From the NCBI RefSeq assembly GCF_900324485.2, contig NC_046653.1, positions 23,145,285 to 23,209,284 of the forward strand: a stretch of DNA of 64,000 nucleotides, read 5' to 3'. The notes under the pieces were generated by a model. That model ran no database searches. It was not told the DNA's origin and worked only from the letters and a program-made list of their open reading frames with translations. A program made the position numbers and the translations under genes. The number at the start of each line of letters is the position of its first letter. Positions within the stretch are counted from its first letter, which is position 1. This document shows positions 46,440-56,752 of the stretch, piece by piece. Origin of the DNA: Mastacembelus armatus. Lineage: Eukaryota; Chordata; Actinopteri; Synbranchiformes; Mastacembelidae.

Positions 46440-46800
46440 TTAAAATAAGATAAGAAAACATGTATTTGTCCCACAGTGGGGAAATTGCATTGTTGCAACA
46501 GCAAAGTACAAGTACACAGCAGAGTGACAAAAGTAGGAAGGATGTAAGATAAATAAGAAATTTAAAATATACAAAAAAAATACTAAGTGGAATAAAACGA
46601 TAGAGCTACAAAGACTAAGTGTGTACAACATGTGCCTATGGGTATGTACAGTATATGGACATTGATGGATAAATTAGTAAATACTAGGTGCCGTAAAGGA
46701 TGGCTGATGCCACCATAGAAGGTCCTCAGGAGTGCCTCCTTCACCCCAAAAGGCCGCAGTCTCCTCAGGTAGATCTGGCCCTTCCAGATCAGTGCGTCTG
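46440..46800. repeat. Dispersed retroelement 3' region, class not assigned
   Basis: Begins with TAAGATAAGA followed by TTTGTCCCACAGTGGGG, a 3' end seen in many fish genomes. The far end carries CTCCTCAGGTAGATCTGGCC text typical of the upstream part of the same element. No intact frame. Confidence 0.5.
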
Positions 46801-47547
46801 AGTTTCACCCATAATTTATTTTCTTTCAGTTCTTTGCACACTTTAGGTCTGCATCGACATTAGTTAACACACATTTACCTGCATCTGTCCTACAGTGTTC
46901 ATTATTTGAGACTTAATGTGTAGTGGCAGGACATTCTGGACAAATACTATTTAATCTCAGCATTAACTTTGGTCATATACTAAAGTGTGTCACTGAAACA
47001 TACAAAATATATGTTTTTTTAAGACACTGTGGCTCAGCAGGTGTGGTCGCACACAAAGCTGTTTTAACACAGCACACTACAGGCTTTGACAGATGTTTAT
47101 CCAAGAAAAAACATCTGGATTTATATCTTATGCAAATACTCAATATTAATATTCTGCTTCAGGATATCAGTTACTTTATATCAGGGTGTAGAGGACTGCT
47201 TATTATTATAGACATTCTATTGCTGAACTCAATAATAATAGATGACACATAAATCACCTGTTTCTCAGCTGTGATTCTTACACAGCAATATGAGCAAATG
47301 AACTGAAGTGTTACAAACTCAGCAGCAGCAGGTTGATAGTGTTTACAAATGTTTAGTGCAGTGTGCAAAGTTTTATTTTAGTCTTCATAACCTCATAACA
47401 GCTACAGTGAAGGTCAGTGGCCGACTAAAAGGAGACTGTACATCAGAAAATACATTTTACTGAAGCTGGTGAGACTCAACAAAATTGAATTCCCTGCCCC
47501 TACAAACAGTCATGCAATTACTTTCAAGTCTGATGTGATAAGTCTCT
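46801..47547. other. TAAR 3' flank block (T11), diverged and without the (ATCC)n insertion
   Basis: Aligns with the T9/T10/T12/T13 blocks (GCAGGACATTCTGGACAAAT; GACAGATGTTT landmarks) but with many differences. It is uninterrupted where the others carry the (ATCC)n-associated repeat, so it represents the older state. Confidence 0.55.
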
Positions 47548-48709
47548 CTACAAGATGTTGGCCTCACATGAGTCAGGCTGCAGTATCTTAAGTGTAACAA
47601 TGAATTTGACTGATTTTCTAAACCAGGGATAAAACAAGGCATAGATCAGAGGGTTTAAACAGGCATTAAAATAGTACAGACATATCACAAAAGCAGCAGA
47701 ATAAGCATTCATCAAGTTATCTTTGCCTGTAAGAGCAACACAATAATATGGACAGAGACATAATAAAAACACAACCACAACAATACCAAGAGTCCTGGCT
47801 GCTTTGAGTTCAGATTTTTTAGCAGTTACTTTAACTGAACCCTGGACTGTGACAGTTACAATGTGAGACCTCATGGCACGAGCCTGAGACACAGCCACCA
47901 CAAATACTCTCATATACAGAACCACAATAACAGTAATGGGAAGAATAAAGCAAAAAATAACATCTACAATTCCAGCAATGTAATTAATGACATACATACA
48001 CTCTCCAAAACAGGAGTTATACCTGCCTGGTTCATATAACACATCATTCAGGTTCAGACTCTGGAAGATCACAGAACAGATCCAACACAGACAAACACAG
48101 ACCTTAACTCTTTTTTGAGTGACTCTGATGGAGTAATGCATAGGGTCACAAATAGCCACATAACGGTCAATGGATATGAGTATCATGGCTCCTACTGAGG
48201 TAGAGGTAATAATATATCCTACAAAATGATACAGAGAACACATGAGGTCACCAAGGAACCAGCAGCCTTCTACAAGTGTAGTTTGAAGCATTGTAAGGAG
48301 CCCCACAAAGAAATCTGAAACAGCCAGAGAGAGGATAAGAAAGTTGGTGGGGGAGTGAAGCTGCCTGGAGAGAAAGACCAACAATACATTTGTACATTAA
48401 TTATTATTGATGTTATCATTCAGATAAAAGAAACAGCAAAGAATGAAATCTGAAAATGTGTCTCACAAATTCAAATCAAGTAAATCGATTGACATTTTAT
48501 CTGCAAGTTTCATAAAATAATGAAATATTTGGATACTTGAAGTGTGAGATGGAGATGATGACCAACAGGTTGAGAAACACAGTGAGCACAGAGATGGTGG
48601 ACAGTATAACATAAGTCATCATGGTCTCAAACTGGGGTAGTTTCGGCTTCACACAGGAGGAGTTGAGGAGCTGTGGAAAGCAGAGTTCAGTTTCCACCAA
48701 AGTCTCCAT
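47548..48709 (-). CDS. T11: class III TAAR, Gly at 3.32
   Basis: Exon 1 is 48537-48709 and exon 2 is 47548-48364, with a 172-bp intron and 329 residues. It is the most divergent intact member around the binding pocket: TM3 is LYHFVGYIITSTS, so position 3.32 (107) is Gly; Asp192 is kept. Loop 2 reads DVLYEPGRYNSC instead of the usual EQPGR. The N-terminus has KLPQFE in place of KRPHFE. Loop 3 has GSVKVTAKK, as in T8. TM7 is NACLNPLIYALFYPWF. The gene looks functional. Confidence 0.95.
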
Positions 48710-48771
48710 CACCAGAGAGAGGAGAAGCTGCTGAGCTCTGGCAGCTTTTCACCAAAGCTTTCTAACATAAT

Positions 48772-48781
48772 CCTGATTTAT
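48772..48781 (-). promoter_or_regulatory. TATA-like element upstream of T11
   Basis: ATAAATCAGG, 63-72 bases before the T11 ATG. Confidence 0.4.
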
Positions 48782-49479
48782 CTCCTCACCTCCCACCTCT
48801 GCTGTTTTCACCTCTCTAAAGTGATTGGATGACTAGAAGTAATGGAGTACACAGGCAGCACAGCTGAAATCTGCCATGGTGATACTGCCGGAGTAGAACC
48901 TGAATGTGCTGCTTTGGCCAAACTACATAGAACAAACTGTTGCACTGAAGATGCATTGATACAATAACTTGTATTATACACAATTTCAGGACAAACATAT
49001 GTACAATGCTGAGCTAAAACATAATGACTATCATTGGCAGTCTGACCAGTGTGCATTGATACGGCCCCATACACAGCAGGACAGGATCAGTCCATGTGTG
49101 ATTTCCTGTCTTCATGTCTCCTACTGTTGTTGTCTATTGTCCAGCTGGTTTAGGAAAGTAGTTTGTGCTGTAGTTTGTCTTGTCATCATGAGCATTTTGA
49201 TGAAATTCTTTATTCTGTCAGCCTTTCATGAAGGTATGAGAGGTGTGCCAAGGGGACACCCTGAGGTGCACATGCTGGTTCCACAACTGTACCTTTTAAT
49301 GTTGCTGTAATCACCTGCCATGTACCTTTCGAAGTTAAAGTGTGAGACTTTTGCTTATAAATGTTTTCACCCATAATATATTTTAATTTTTTTCATTTAT
49401 AGGGCACACTTTAGGTCTGCATTATTATAAGTATTGTACACTTTTCACAGCTGAATGGCTCTGCATTAGAAGAATATCC
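48782..49479. other. T11-T12 spacer
   Basis: No gene. It contains a diverged shared spacer (about 48845-48950), the degenerate ACATAATGACTATCATTGG repeat (about 49010-49080), and from about 49310 the start of the TAAR 3' flank block. Confidence 0.45.
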
Positions 49480-49702
49480 ATCCATCCATCCATGATCTAT
49501 ACCCCCTTAGTCCTTAACCAGGGTCCCAGGGATCTGCTGGAGCCTATCCCAGCTCTCTCTGGGTGAAAGGCAGGGGTCCACCCTGGACAGGTCACCAGTC
49601 CATCAGAGGGCCACATAGAGACAAACAACCTCACACACTCACACTCACTCCTATGGGCAATTTAGAGTCACCAATCAACCTGACATACATGTTTTTGGAC
49701 TA
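49480..49702 (+). repeat. (ATCC)n-associated repeat in the T12 3' flank
   Basis: Four ATCC units followed by the standard body; truncated at GTTTTTGGACTATTTG exactly as in the T9 and T13 flanks. Confidence 0.8.
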
Positions 49703-50482
49703 TTTGTTTTTGGTGCTATTAGTATTTCCTGTAATGTCATAGATAATGTGAGGCTGAATCTGTGGCAGGAGATTCTGGACAAATACAAGTTCATCTCTGC
49801 ATTAACCTTGGTCAAATACTAAAGTAGGTTTATCTAGAAATGTCACTGAAACATACAAAATGCATGTTTTTTTAAGACAGTGTGGCTCAGCAGGTCTGGT
49901 CACAAAGCTGTTTTAACAGCACACTGATGGTTTTGACAGATGTTTGTGTAAGAGCAAACATCTGGACTTATAGCTTATACAAATAGTCCAAATGCCTTAA
50001 TTTTCTGTTTCAGGGCATCACTTATTTTATATCAGGGTGTAGATGACTGCTTATCATTATAGACTTTCTCTTGGTGAACTCAGTAAAACACACTGTACAT
50101 ATTATTAAGAAGTATTCTGGTGTAGATCACAGTTCGATGTTTAGATGACACATTAATAACCTGTTTCTCAGCTGTGATTCTTACACAGCAATATGAGCAA
50201 ATGAACTGAAGTGTTACAAACTCAGCAGCAGCAGGTCGATAATGTTTACAAATGTAAATGCCTTCATACAGTCTGCCTGCAGTCCTATTTCAGTAATAGC
50301 TGAATTTGGAGCTGTGTTTTATCTTTATAACAATATTACAGGTGCATTGAACAGCATTGAGTAACTATTAAAAGTAGATTGTCCATGTGAAAATAATTCT
50401 TTGTTCTATTTTCATGCCCTCACCTGTCCCTTAAAACAGCCCTGCAATTACTTTTCACCGTGAAAAAAATTGTAATGCTTCT
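49703..50482. other. Conserved TAAR 3' flank block (T12)
   Basis: Near-identical to the T9, T10 and T13 blocks. No frame. Confidence 0.55.
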
Positions 50483-51707
50483 CTACAAGATGTTGGCCTC
50501 ACAGGAGTCAGGCTGCAGTATCTTAAGTGTAACAATGAATTTGACTGATTTTCTAAACCAGGAATAAAGGAAGGCATAGATCAGAGGGTTTAAACAGGCA
50601 TTAAAATAGTACAGACATATGACAAAAGCAGCAGATGAAGCATTCATCAAGTTATCTTGACCTGTAAGAGCAACACAATAATATGGACAGAGACATAATA
50701 AAAACACAACTACAACAACACCAAGAGTCCTGGCTGCTTTGAGTTCAGATTTTTTAGCAGTTACTTTCCTTGAACCCTGGACTGTGACAGTTGTAATGTG
50801 AGACCTCATGGCACGAGCCTGAGACACAGCCACCACAAATACTCTCATATACAGAACCACAATAGCAGTAATGGGAAGAATGAAGTAAAATATAAGATCT
50901 GCAAGTCCAGCAATGTAATTAACAACAATGATACACTCTCCAAAACAGGAGTTATACCTGCCTGGTTGTTCCAGGGCATCCTTCATTACCAGACTCTGGA
51001 AGATCACAGAACATGACCAACACAAACAAACACAGATCTTAACTCTTTTTTGTGTGACTTTGGTGGAGTAATGCATAGGGTCACAAATAGCCACATAACG
51101 GTCAATGGATATGAGCACCATGGCTCCTACTGAGGTAGCGGTAATAATGTAGTCTATATACTGATAAAAAGAACACATAAGGTCTCCGAGAAACCAGCAA
51201 CCATCTATAAGCACAATCTGAAACAACATGAGAAGCCCCATGAAGAAATCTGAAACAGCCAGAGAGAGGATGAGGAGGTTGGTGGGGGAGTGAAGCTGCC
51301 TGGAGAAGAAAACCAGCAACATATTTTTCATTATTTCTAATATCAACTATCATTCAAATAAAGGCAGATTTGGCAAATCTGGAAAACAAACATTATTTGT
51401 AAAAATTCAAAATTGTAAAAAAAAAAACAAAAAAACTTGTTAAAATATTCTCTGAAATTGAATGAGTTGGTCACAAACTGTTGACTTTCAATTAATATCT
51501 ACAATATTGATAAGGTGATGAAATATTTGGATACTTGAAGTGTGAGATAGAGATGATGACCAGCAGGTTGAGAAGTGCAGTGAGCGAAGAGATGGAGGAC
51601 AGTATAACATAAGTCATCATGGTCTCAAAGTGAGGACGCTTTGTCTTCACACAGGAGAAGTTGAGGAGCTGTGGAAAGCAGAGTTCAGTTTCCTCCAAAG
51701 TCTCCAT
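50483..51707 (-). CDS. T12: class III TAAR with Asp3.32 and Asp5.42, mosaic with T9 type
   Basis: Exon 1 is 51535-51707 and exon 2 is 50483-51299; the intron is 235 bp, the longest in the array. The product is 329 residues. TM2-TM3 (MGLLMLFQIVLIDGCW; FYQYIDYIITATS) carries Asp107. From TM4 to the stop the protein matches T9 almost exactly (VMKDALEQPGRYNS; NACLNPLIYAFLYSWF), and so does the 3' flank. Asp192 is kept. The N-terminus has LLNFSC, so the sequon is N16-F-S. The gene looks functional. Confidence 0.95.
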
Positions 51708-51769
51708 CACCAGAGAGAGGAGAAGCTGCTGAGCTCTGGCAGCTTTTCACCAAAGCTTTCTAACATACA

Positions 51770-51779
51770 CCTGATTTAT
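51770..51779 (-). promoter_or_regulatory. TATA-like element upstream of T12
   Basis: ATAAATCAGG, 63-72 bases before the T12 ATG. Confidence 0.4.
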
Positions 51780-52560
51780 CTCCTCACCTCCCACCTCTCC
51801 TTCCTCCTCACCTCTGCTGTTTTCTCTGTGGAGACTGATGTACTTTGCCCTCTGTGCTCTTCTTGGTCTGTGATCATGTCGATCTTTAGCTGTGCACCAG
51901 ATGTCCAGTGTCAGATTTGGCAGAACTACAGCCATAAATGTTACCTTCAGTGGGATAACAGTCTTGCTGTCATCGTGAGGTTTTTCAGTCTGGTTGGGAG
52001 AAAATGAAGTTTATAAGAGTTCCCCAGTTCAAATTCCCCTTTACAGAGTGCAGCAATCATCAATAGTAGTTAGTGTTTTTCAGTTCCATGGTCATTGGTA
52101 GTCATAGACCACAATGTTTGTCTAGTTTTCTAAAAATGCAAGAATTCTGGTTGCTTTGAGTTCACTGGTCATAGTGATGCCTGGGCAATGGTCAACATGG
52201 CTACAGATAAATGAAACTGAGTTTGAAAATTCATTTCAGATTTTTCTGAGTGTTCTGGGATTGGCACCATTTGGGCAGTTCCACTGTTTAATTGCTTTGG
52301 ACAAGCCAGATGTGATGATTTGTGGCTCAGTAATGTTGACGTTATTAGTCCATTTGTCCCCTACGCTCATCATGATTTTAGACACGCTACTTCCACAAGT
52401 ACAATCAATAAGAGGATGACAATAGTACAGTATATTGTCAATTAAAAAAAAAAAAAGTATATATATATATATATATGTATATATGAGGTTTATAGTTACA
52501 GGATGCTTTACACAAGGTTTGTCTTTGGCCTTAGAAAGAAAACACAGATAAAAAAAGGCA
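51780..52560. other. T12 5' flank, twin of 56753-57533
   Basis: Nearly base-for-base the same as the T13 5' flank, including an A-run plus (TA)n microsatellite at 52442-52487. Small frames (62-125 codons) on either strand occur in both copies but resemble nothing known. Confidence 0.55.
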
Positions 52561-54076
52561 ATTCAATTCAATTCAGTTCAATTCAATTCAATTTTATTTG
52601 TATAGCACCAAATCACAATACAAATCATCTCAAGGCACGTTACAAAAACTAAAACTAAAAACCCAACAATTCCCTTATGAGCAAGCACTTGGCGACAGTG
52701 GAGAGGAAAACTCCCTTTAACGGAAGAAAAAACCTCCAGCAGAACCGGGCTCAGTTTGGGCGGCCATCTGCCTCGACCGGTTGGGGTGAGTGGATAGAGC
52801 AGAGAGAAAAGAACAGCAACAATAAACAACAAATAGACAAATAGACACTGCAGGTTGGTTGGGCCAGTAATTGCACATCAGTAATATACAGCTCCAGGAC
52901 CAGGGACCCTGCAGAAGGTACAGAGAGAGAGAACAGAGAGAGAGGGAGAGAGAGAGCACAAACTAGGGGAGAGAGAGAGAGCACAAGGTTAGTGACATTC
53001 AATGGTGGAATATACATGTGAGGGGGGAGGAAAGGAAGGGGGGGGCTCAGTGCACCAATAGTCCTCGGGCAGTCTAGGCCTATAACAGCATAACTAAGGG
53101 ATGGTTCAGGGTTGCCTGAAGCCAGCCCTAACTATACGCTATGTCAAAGAGGAAGGTTTTAAGTCTAGCCTTAAAAGTACAGACGGTGTCTGCCTCCTGA
53201 ACCCAGGCTGGGAGCTGGTTCCACAGGAGAGGAGCTTGATAACTAAAGGCTCTGCCTCCCATTCTACTTTTGAAAACTCTGGGAACCACAAGTAGACCTG
53301 TACTCTGAGAACGAAGTGGTCTATTGGGATAATATGGTACTATGAGGTCTTTGAGGTATGAAGGAGCTTGATCATGAAGGGATTTGTATGTGAGAAGAAG
53401 GACTTTAAATTCTATTCTGTATTTTACAGGGAGCCAATGAAGAGAAGCTAATATAGGAGAAATATGATCTCTTCTGCTAGTTCCTGTCAGGACTCTGGCT
53501 GCAGCATTCTGGATTAACTGAAGGCTTTTTATGGAGATATTGGGACATCCAGATAGTAATGAGTTACAGTAATCTAGCCTTAAGGTAACAAATGCATGGA
53601 CTAGTTTTTCTGCATCCTTTTGAGACAGGATGTTCCTAATTTTGGAAATGTTACGCAGGTGAAAGAATGCAGTTCTAGAGATTTGTTTTATGTGTGAGTT
53701 AAAGGACATGTCCTGGTCAAAAATAACTCCAAGGTTTTTTACAGTAGTGCTGGAGGCCAGGGCTATGCCATCTAAAGTAGCTATAATTTTAGAAAAGTTA
53801 TTTCTGAGATTTTTTTGGCCCAAATATAATGACTTCTGTTTTCTCTGAGTTTAAAAGTAAAAAGTTACTGGTCATCCAGGCCTTTATGTCAGTTAGACAG
53901 GCTTGAAGTCTGGTTAACTGGTTTGTGTTAACAGGTTTAATAGATAGATACAACTGAGTGTCATCTGCATAGCTGTGGTAATTAATAGAGTGCTTCCTAA
54001 TGATATATCCTAAAGGAAGCATGTACAGGGTGAACAGAATTAGTCCTAGCACAGAGCCTTGTGGAACTCCATAACT
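52561..54076 (-). mobile_element. L2-type LINE insertion, 5'-truncated, with target duplication
   Basis: Minus orientation. The 3' end at 52561 has an (AATTC)n-like tail and ATTTTATTTGTATAGCACC. The body contains SYGVPQGSVLG and YADDTQLYLS of the reverse transcriptase and the C-terminal region [20 protein letters not shown]. The 5' truncation falls just before the GVPQGS motif. The coding frame changes once, at a run of seven T near 53808-53815. AAGGCA flanks both sides (52555-52560 and 54077-54082). The twin locus at about 57528-57535 has the uninterrupted site, so this is a recent insertion of about 1.52 kb. Confidence 0.93.
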
Positions 54077-54469
54077 AAGGCAGTTAAGCTTTGATCTCAG
54101 CACTGAGTAGGTCTGCACCTTTGACTGGTGCAGTGGTGAGAGTGAAGGACAATGAGTTCCACTGTCATGGACAAGTCTTCCAGAAGAAAACCATTGCTCA
54201 CAAAATGAGCTGGTCTGCTAAAATCAAGAAACCACAACGCTATGCTTTCTCCAGGTTGGCCCTCGCTCAAGCTTTGACCTGCATGCAGTGATGGGCCATA
54301 CTCTGAGTGCACACAAAGGAGGCAGGGCTGCTTTATCTGAGGACAGGCTGTTTGCAGTTGGTATTTAGGTTCTGGCCTATAATTATCACCAGGGACGGCT
54401 CAGTTCAGTTCAGTCGTTTTATTGTCACTTTCATTATACACCTTTAGCATTTATTGAAACGAGATACTG
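54077..54469. other. Duplicated spacer segment (T12-T13), no gene recognised
   Basis: Matches 57530-57914. Both strands hold open frames of 66-71 codons that are conserved in the twin, but only because the DNA is nearly identical. I recognise no domain. Confidence 0.4.
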
Positions 54470-54683
54470 TCATCCATCATCTATATCCACTTAGTCCTAA
54501 CCAGGGTCACAGGGATCTGCTGGAGCCTATCCCAGCTCTCTTTGGGTGAAAGTCAGGGGTCCACCCTGGACAGGTCACCAGTCCATCACAGGGCCACATA
54601 GAGACAAACAACCTCACACACTCACACTCACTCCTATGGGCAATTTAGAGTCACCAATCAACCTGACATACATGTTTTTGGAC
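54470..54683 (+). repeat. (ATCC)n-associated repeat in the T13 3' flank
   Basis: Only a single ATCC pair remains at the start. The body and the truncation point are the same as in the T9 and T12 flanks. Confidence 0.78.
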
Positions 54684-55465
54684 TATTTGTTTTTGGTGCT
54701 ATTAGTATTTCCTGTAATATCAGAGATAATGTGAGGCTGAATCTGTGGCAGGAGATTCTGGACAAATACAAGTTGATCTCTGCATTAACCTTGGTCAAAT
54801 ACTAAAGTAGGTTTATCTAGAAATGTCACTGAAACATACAAAATGCATGTTTTTTTAAGACAGTGTGGCTCAGCAGGTCTGGTCACAAAGCTGTTTTAAC
54901 AGCACACTGATGGTTTTGACAGATGTTTGTGTAAGAGCAAACATCTGGACTTATAGCTTATACAAATAGTCCAAATGCCTTAATTTTCTGTTTCAAGGCA
55001 TCACTTATTTTATATCAGGGTGTAGATGACTGCTTATCATTATAGACTTTCTCTTGGTGAACTCAGTAAAACACACTGTACATATTATTAAGAAGTATTC
55101 TGGTGTAGATCACAGTTCGATGTTTAGATGACACATTAATAACCTGTTTCTCAGCTGTGATTCTTACACAGCAATATGAGCAAATGAACTGAAGTGTTAC
55201 AAACTCAGCAGCAGCAGGTCGATAATGTTTACAAATGTAAATGCCTTCATACAGTCTGCCTGCAGTCCTATTTCAGTAATAGCTGAATTTGGAGCTGTGT
55301 TTTATCTTTATAACAATATTACAGGTGCATTGAACAGCATTGAGTAACTATTAAAAGTAGATTGTCCATGTGAAAATAATTCTTTGTTCTATTTTCATGC
55401 CCTCACCTGTCCCTTAAAACAGCCCTGCAATTACTTTTCACCGTGAAAAAAATTGTAATGCTTCT
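54684..55465. other. Conserved TAAR 3' flank block (T13)
   Basis: Near-identical to the T12 block at 49703-50482. No frame. Confidence 0.55.
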
Positions 55466-56680
55466 CTACAAGATGTTGGCCTCACAGGAGTCAGGCTGCA
55501 GTATCTTAAGTGTAACAATGAATTTGACTGATTTTCTAAACCAGGAATAAAGGAAGGCATAGATCAGAGGGTTTAAACAGGCATTAAAATAGTACAGACA
55601 TATGACAAAAGCAGCAGATGAAGCATTCATCAAGTTATCTTGACCTGTAAGAGCAACACAATAATATGGACAGAGACATAATAAAAACACAACTACAACA
55701 ACACCAAGAGTCCTGGCTGCTTTGAGTTCAGATTTTTTAGCAGTTACTTTCCTTGAACCCTGGACTGTGACAGTTGTAATGTGAGACCTCATGGCACGAG
55801 CCTGAGACACAGCCACCACAAATACTCTCATATACAGAACCACAATAGCAGTAATGGGAAGAATGAATGAAACAATAAGATCTGCGAGTCCAGCAATGTA
55901 ATTAACAACAATGATACACTCTCCAAAACAGGAGTTATACCTGCCTGGTTGATCCAGGACGTCCTTCATTATCAGACTCTGAAAGATCAGAGAACATGAC
56001 CAACACAAACAAACACAGACCTTAACTCTTTTTTGAGTGACTTTAGTGGAGTAATGCATAGGGTCACAAATAGCCACATAACGGTCAATGGATATGAGCA
56101 CCATGGTTCCTACTGAGGTAGAGGTAATAATGTAGTCTATATACTGATAAAAAGAACACATAAGGTCTCCGAGAAACCAGCAACCATCTATAAGCACAAT
56201 CTGAAACAACATGAGAAGCCCCATGAAGAAATCTGAAACAGCCAGAGAGAGGATGAGGAGGTTGGTGGGGGAGTGAAGCTGCCTGGAGAAGAAAACCAGC
56301 AACATATTTATCATTATTTATAATATCAACTATCATTCAAATAAAGGCAGATTTGGCAAAAATCTGGAAAACAAACATTATTTATAAAAATTCAAAATTG
56401 TAAAAAAACTTGTTAAAATATTCTCTCAAATTGAATGAGTTGGTCACAAACTGTTGACTTTCAATTAATATCTACAATATTGATAAGGTGATGAAATATT
56501 TGGATACTTGAAGTGTGAGATAGAGATGATGACCAGCAGGTTGAGAAGTGCAGTGAGCGAAGAGATGGAGGACAGTATAACATAAGTCATCATGGTCTCA
56601 AAGTGAGGACGCTTTGTCTTCACACAGGAGGAGTTGAGGAGCTGTGGAAAGCAGAGTTCAGTTTCCTCCAAAGTCTCCAT
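55466..56680 (-). CDS. T13: class III TAAR with Asp3.32 and Asp5.42, twin of T12
   Basis: Exon 1 is 56508-56680 and exon 2 is 55466-56282, with a 225-bp intron and 329 residues. Asp107 and Asp192 are both present. It differs from T12 in TM3 (ITSTSVGTM versus ITATSVGAM), in TM4-loop 2 (LIMKDVLDQPGR) and in TM5 (LADLIVSFILP versus LADLIFYFILP), so several differences between the twins fall near the ligand pocket. From loop 3 to the stop the two are the same. Last receptor of the array on this side. The gene looks functional. Confidence 0.95.
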
Positions 56681-56742
56681 CACCAGAGAGAGGAGAAGCT
56701 GCTGAGCTCTGGCAGCTTTTCACCAAAGCTTTCTAACATACA

Positions 56743-56752
56743 CCTGATTTAT
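56743..56752 (-). promoter_or_regulatory. TATA-like element upstream of T13
   Basis: ATAAATCAGG, 63-72 bases before the T13 ATG. Confidence 0.4.

Noticed and set aside
54097-54312. Paired frames of 66-71 codons, repeated at 57542-57763, as a small gene
   Set aside because: Conservation between the two is explained by the recent duplication; no known domain and no splice or promoter signals were seen.
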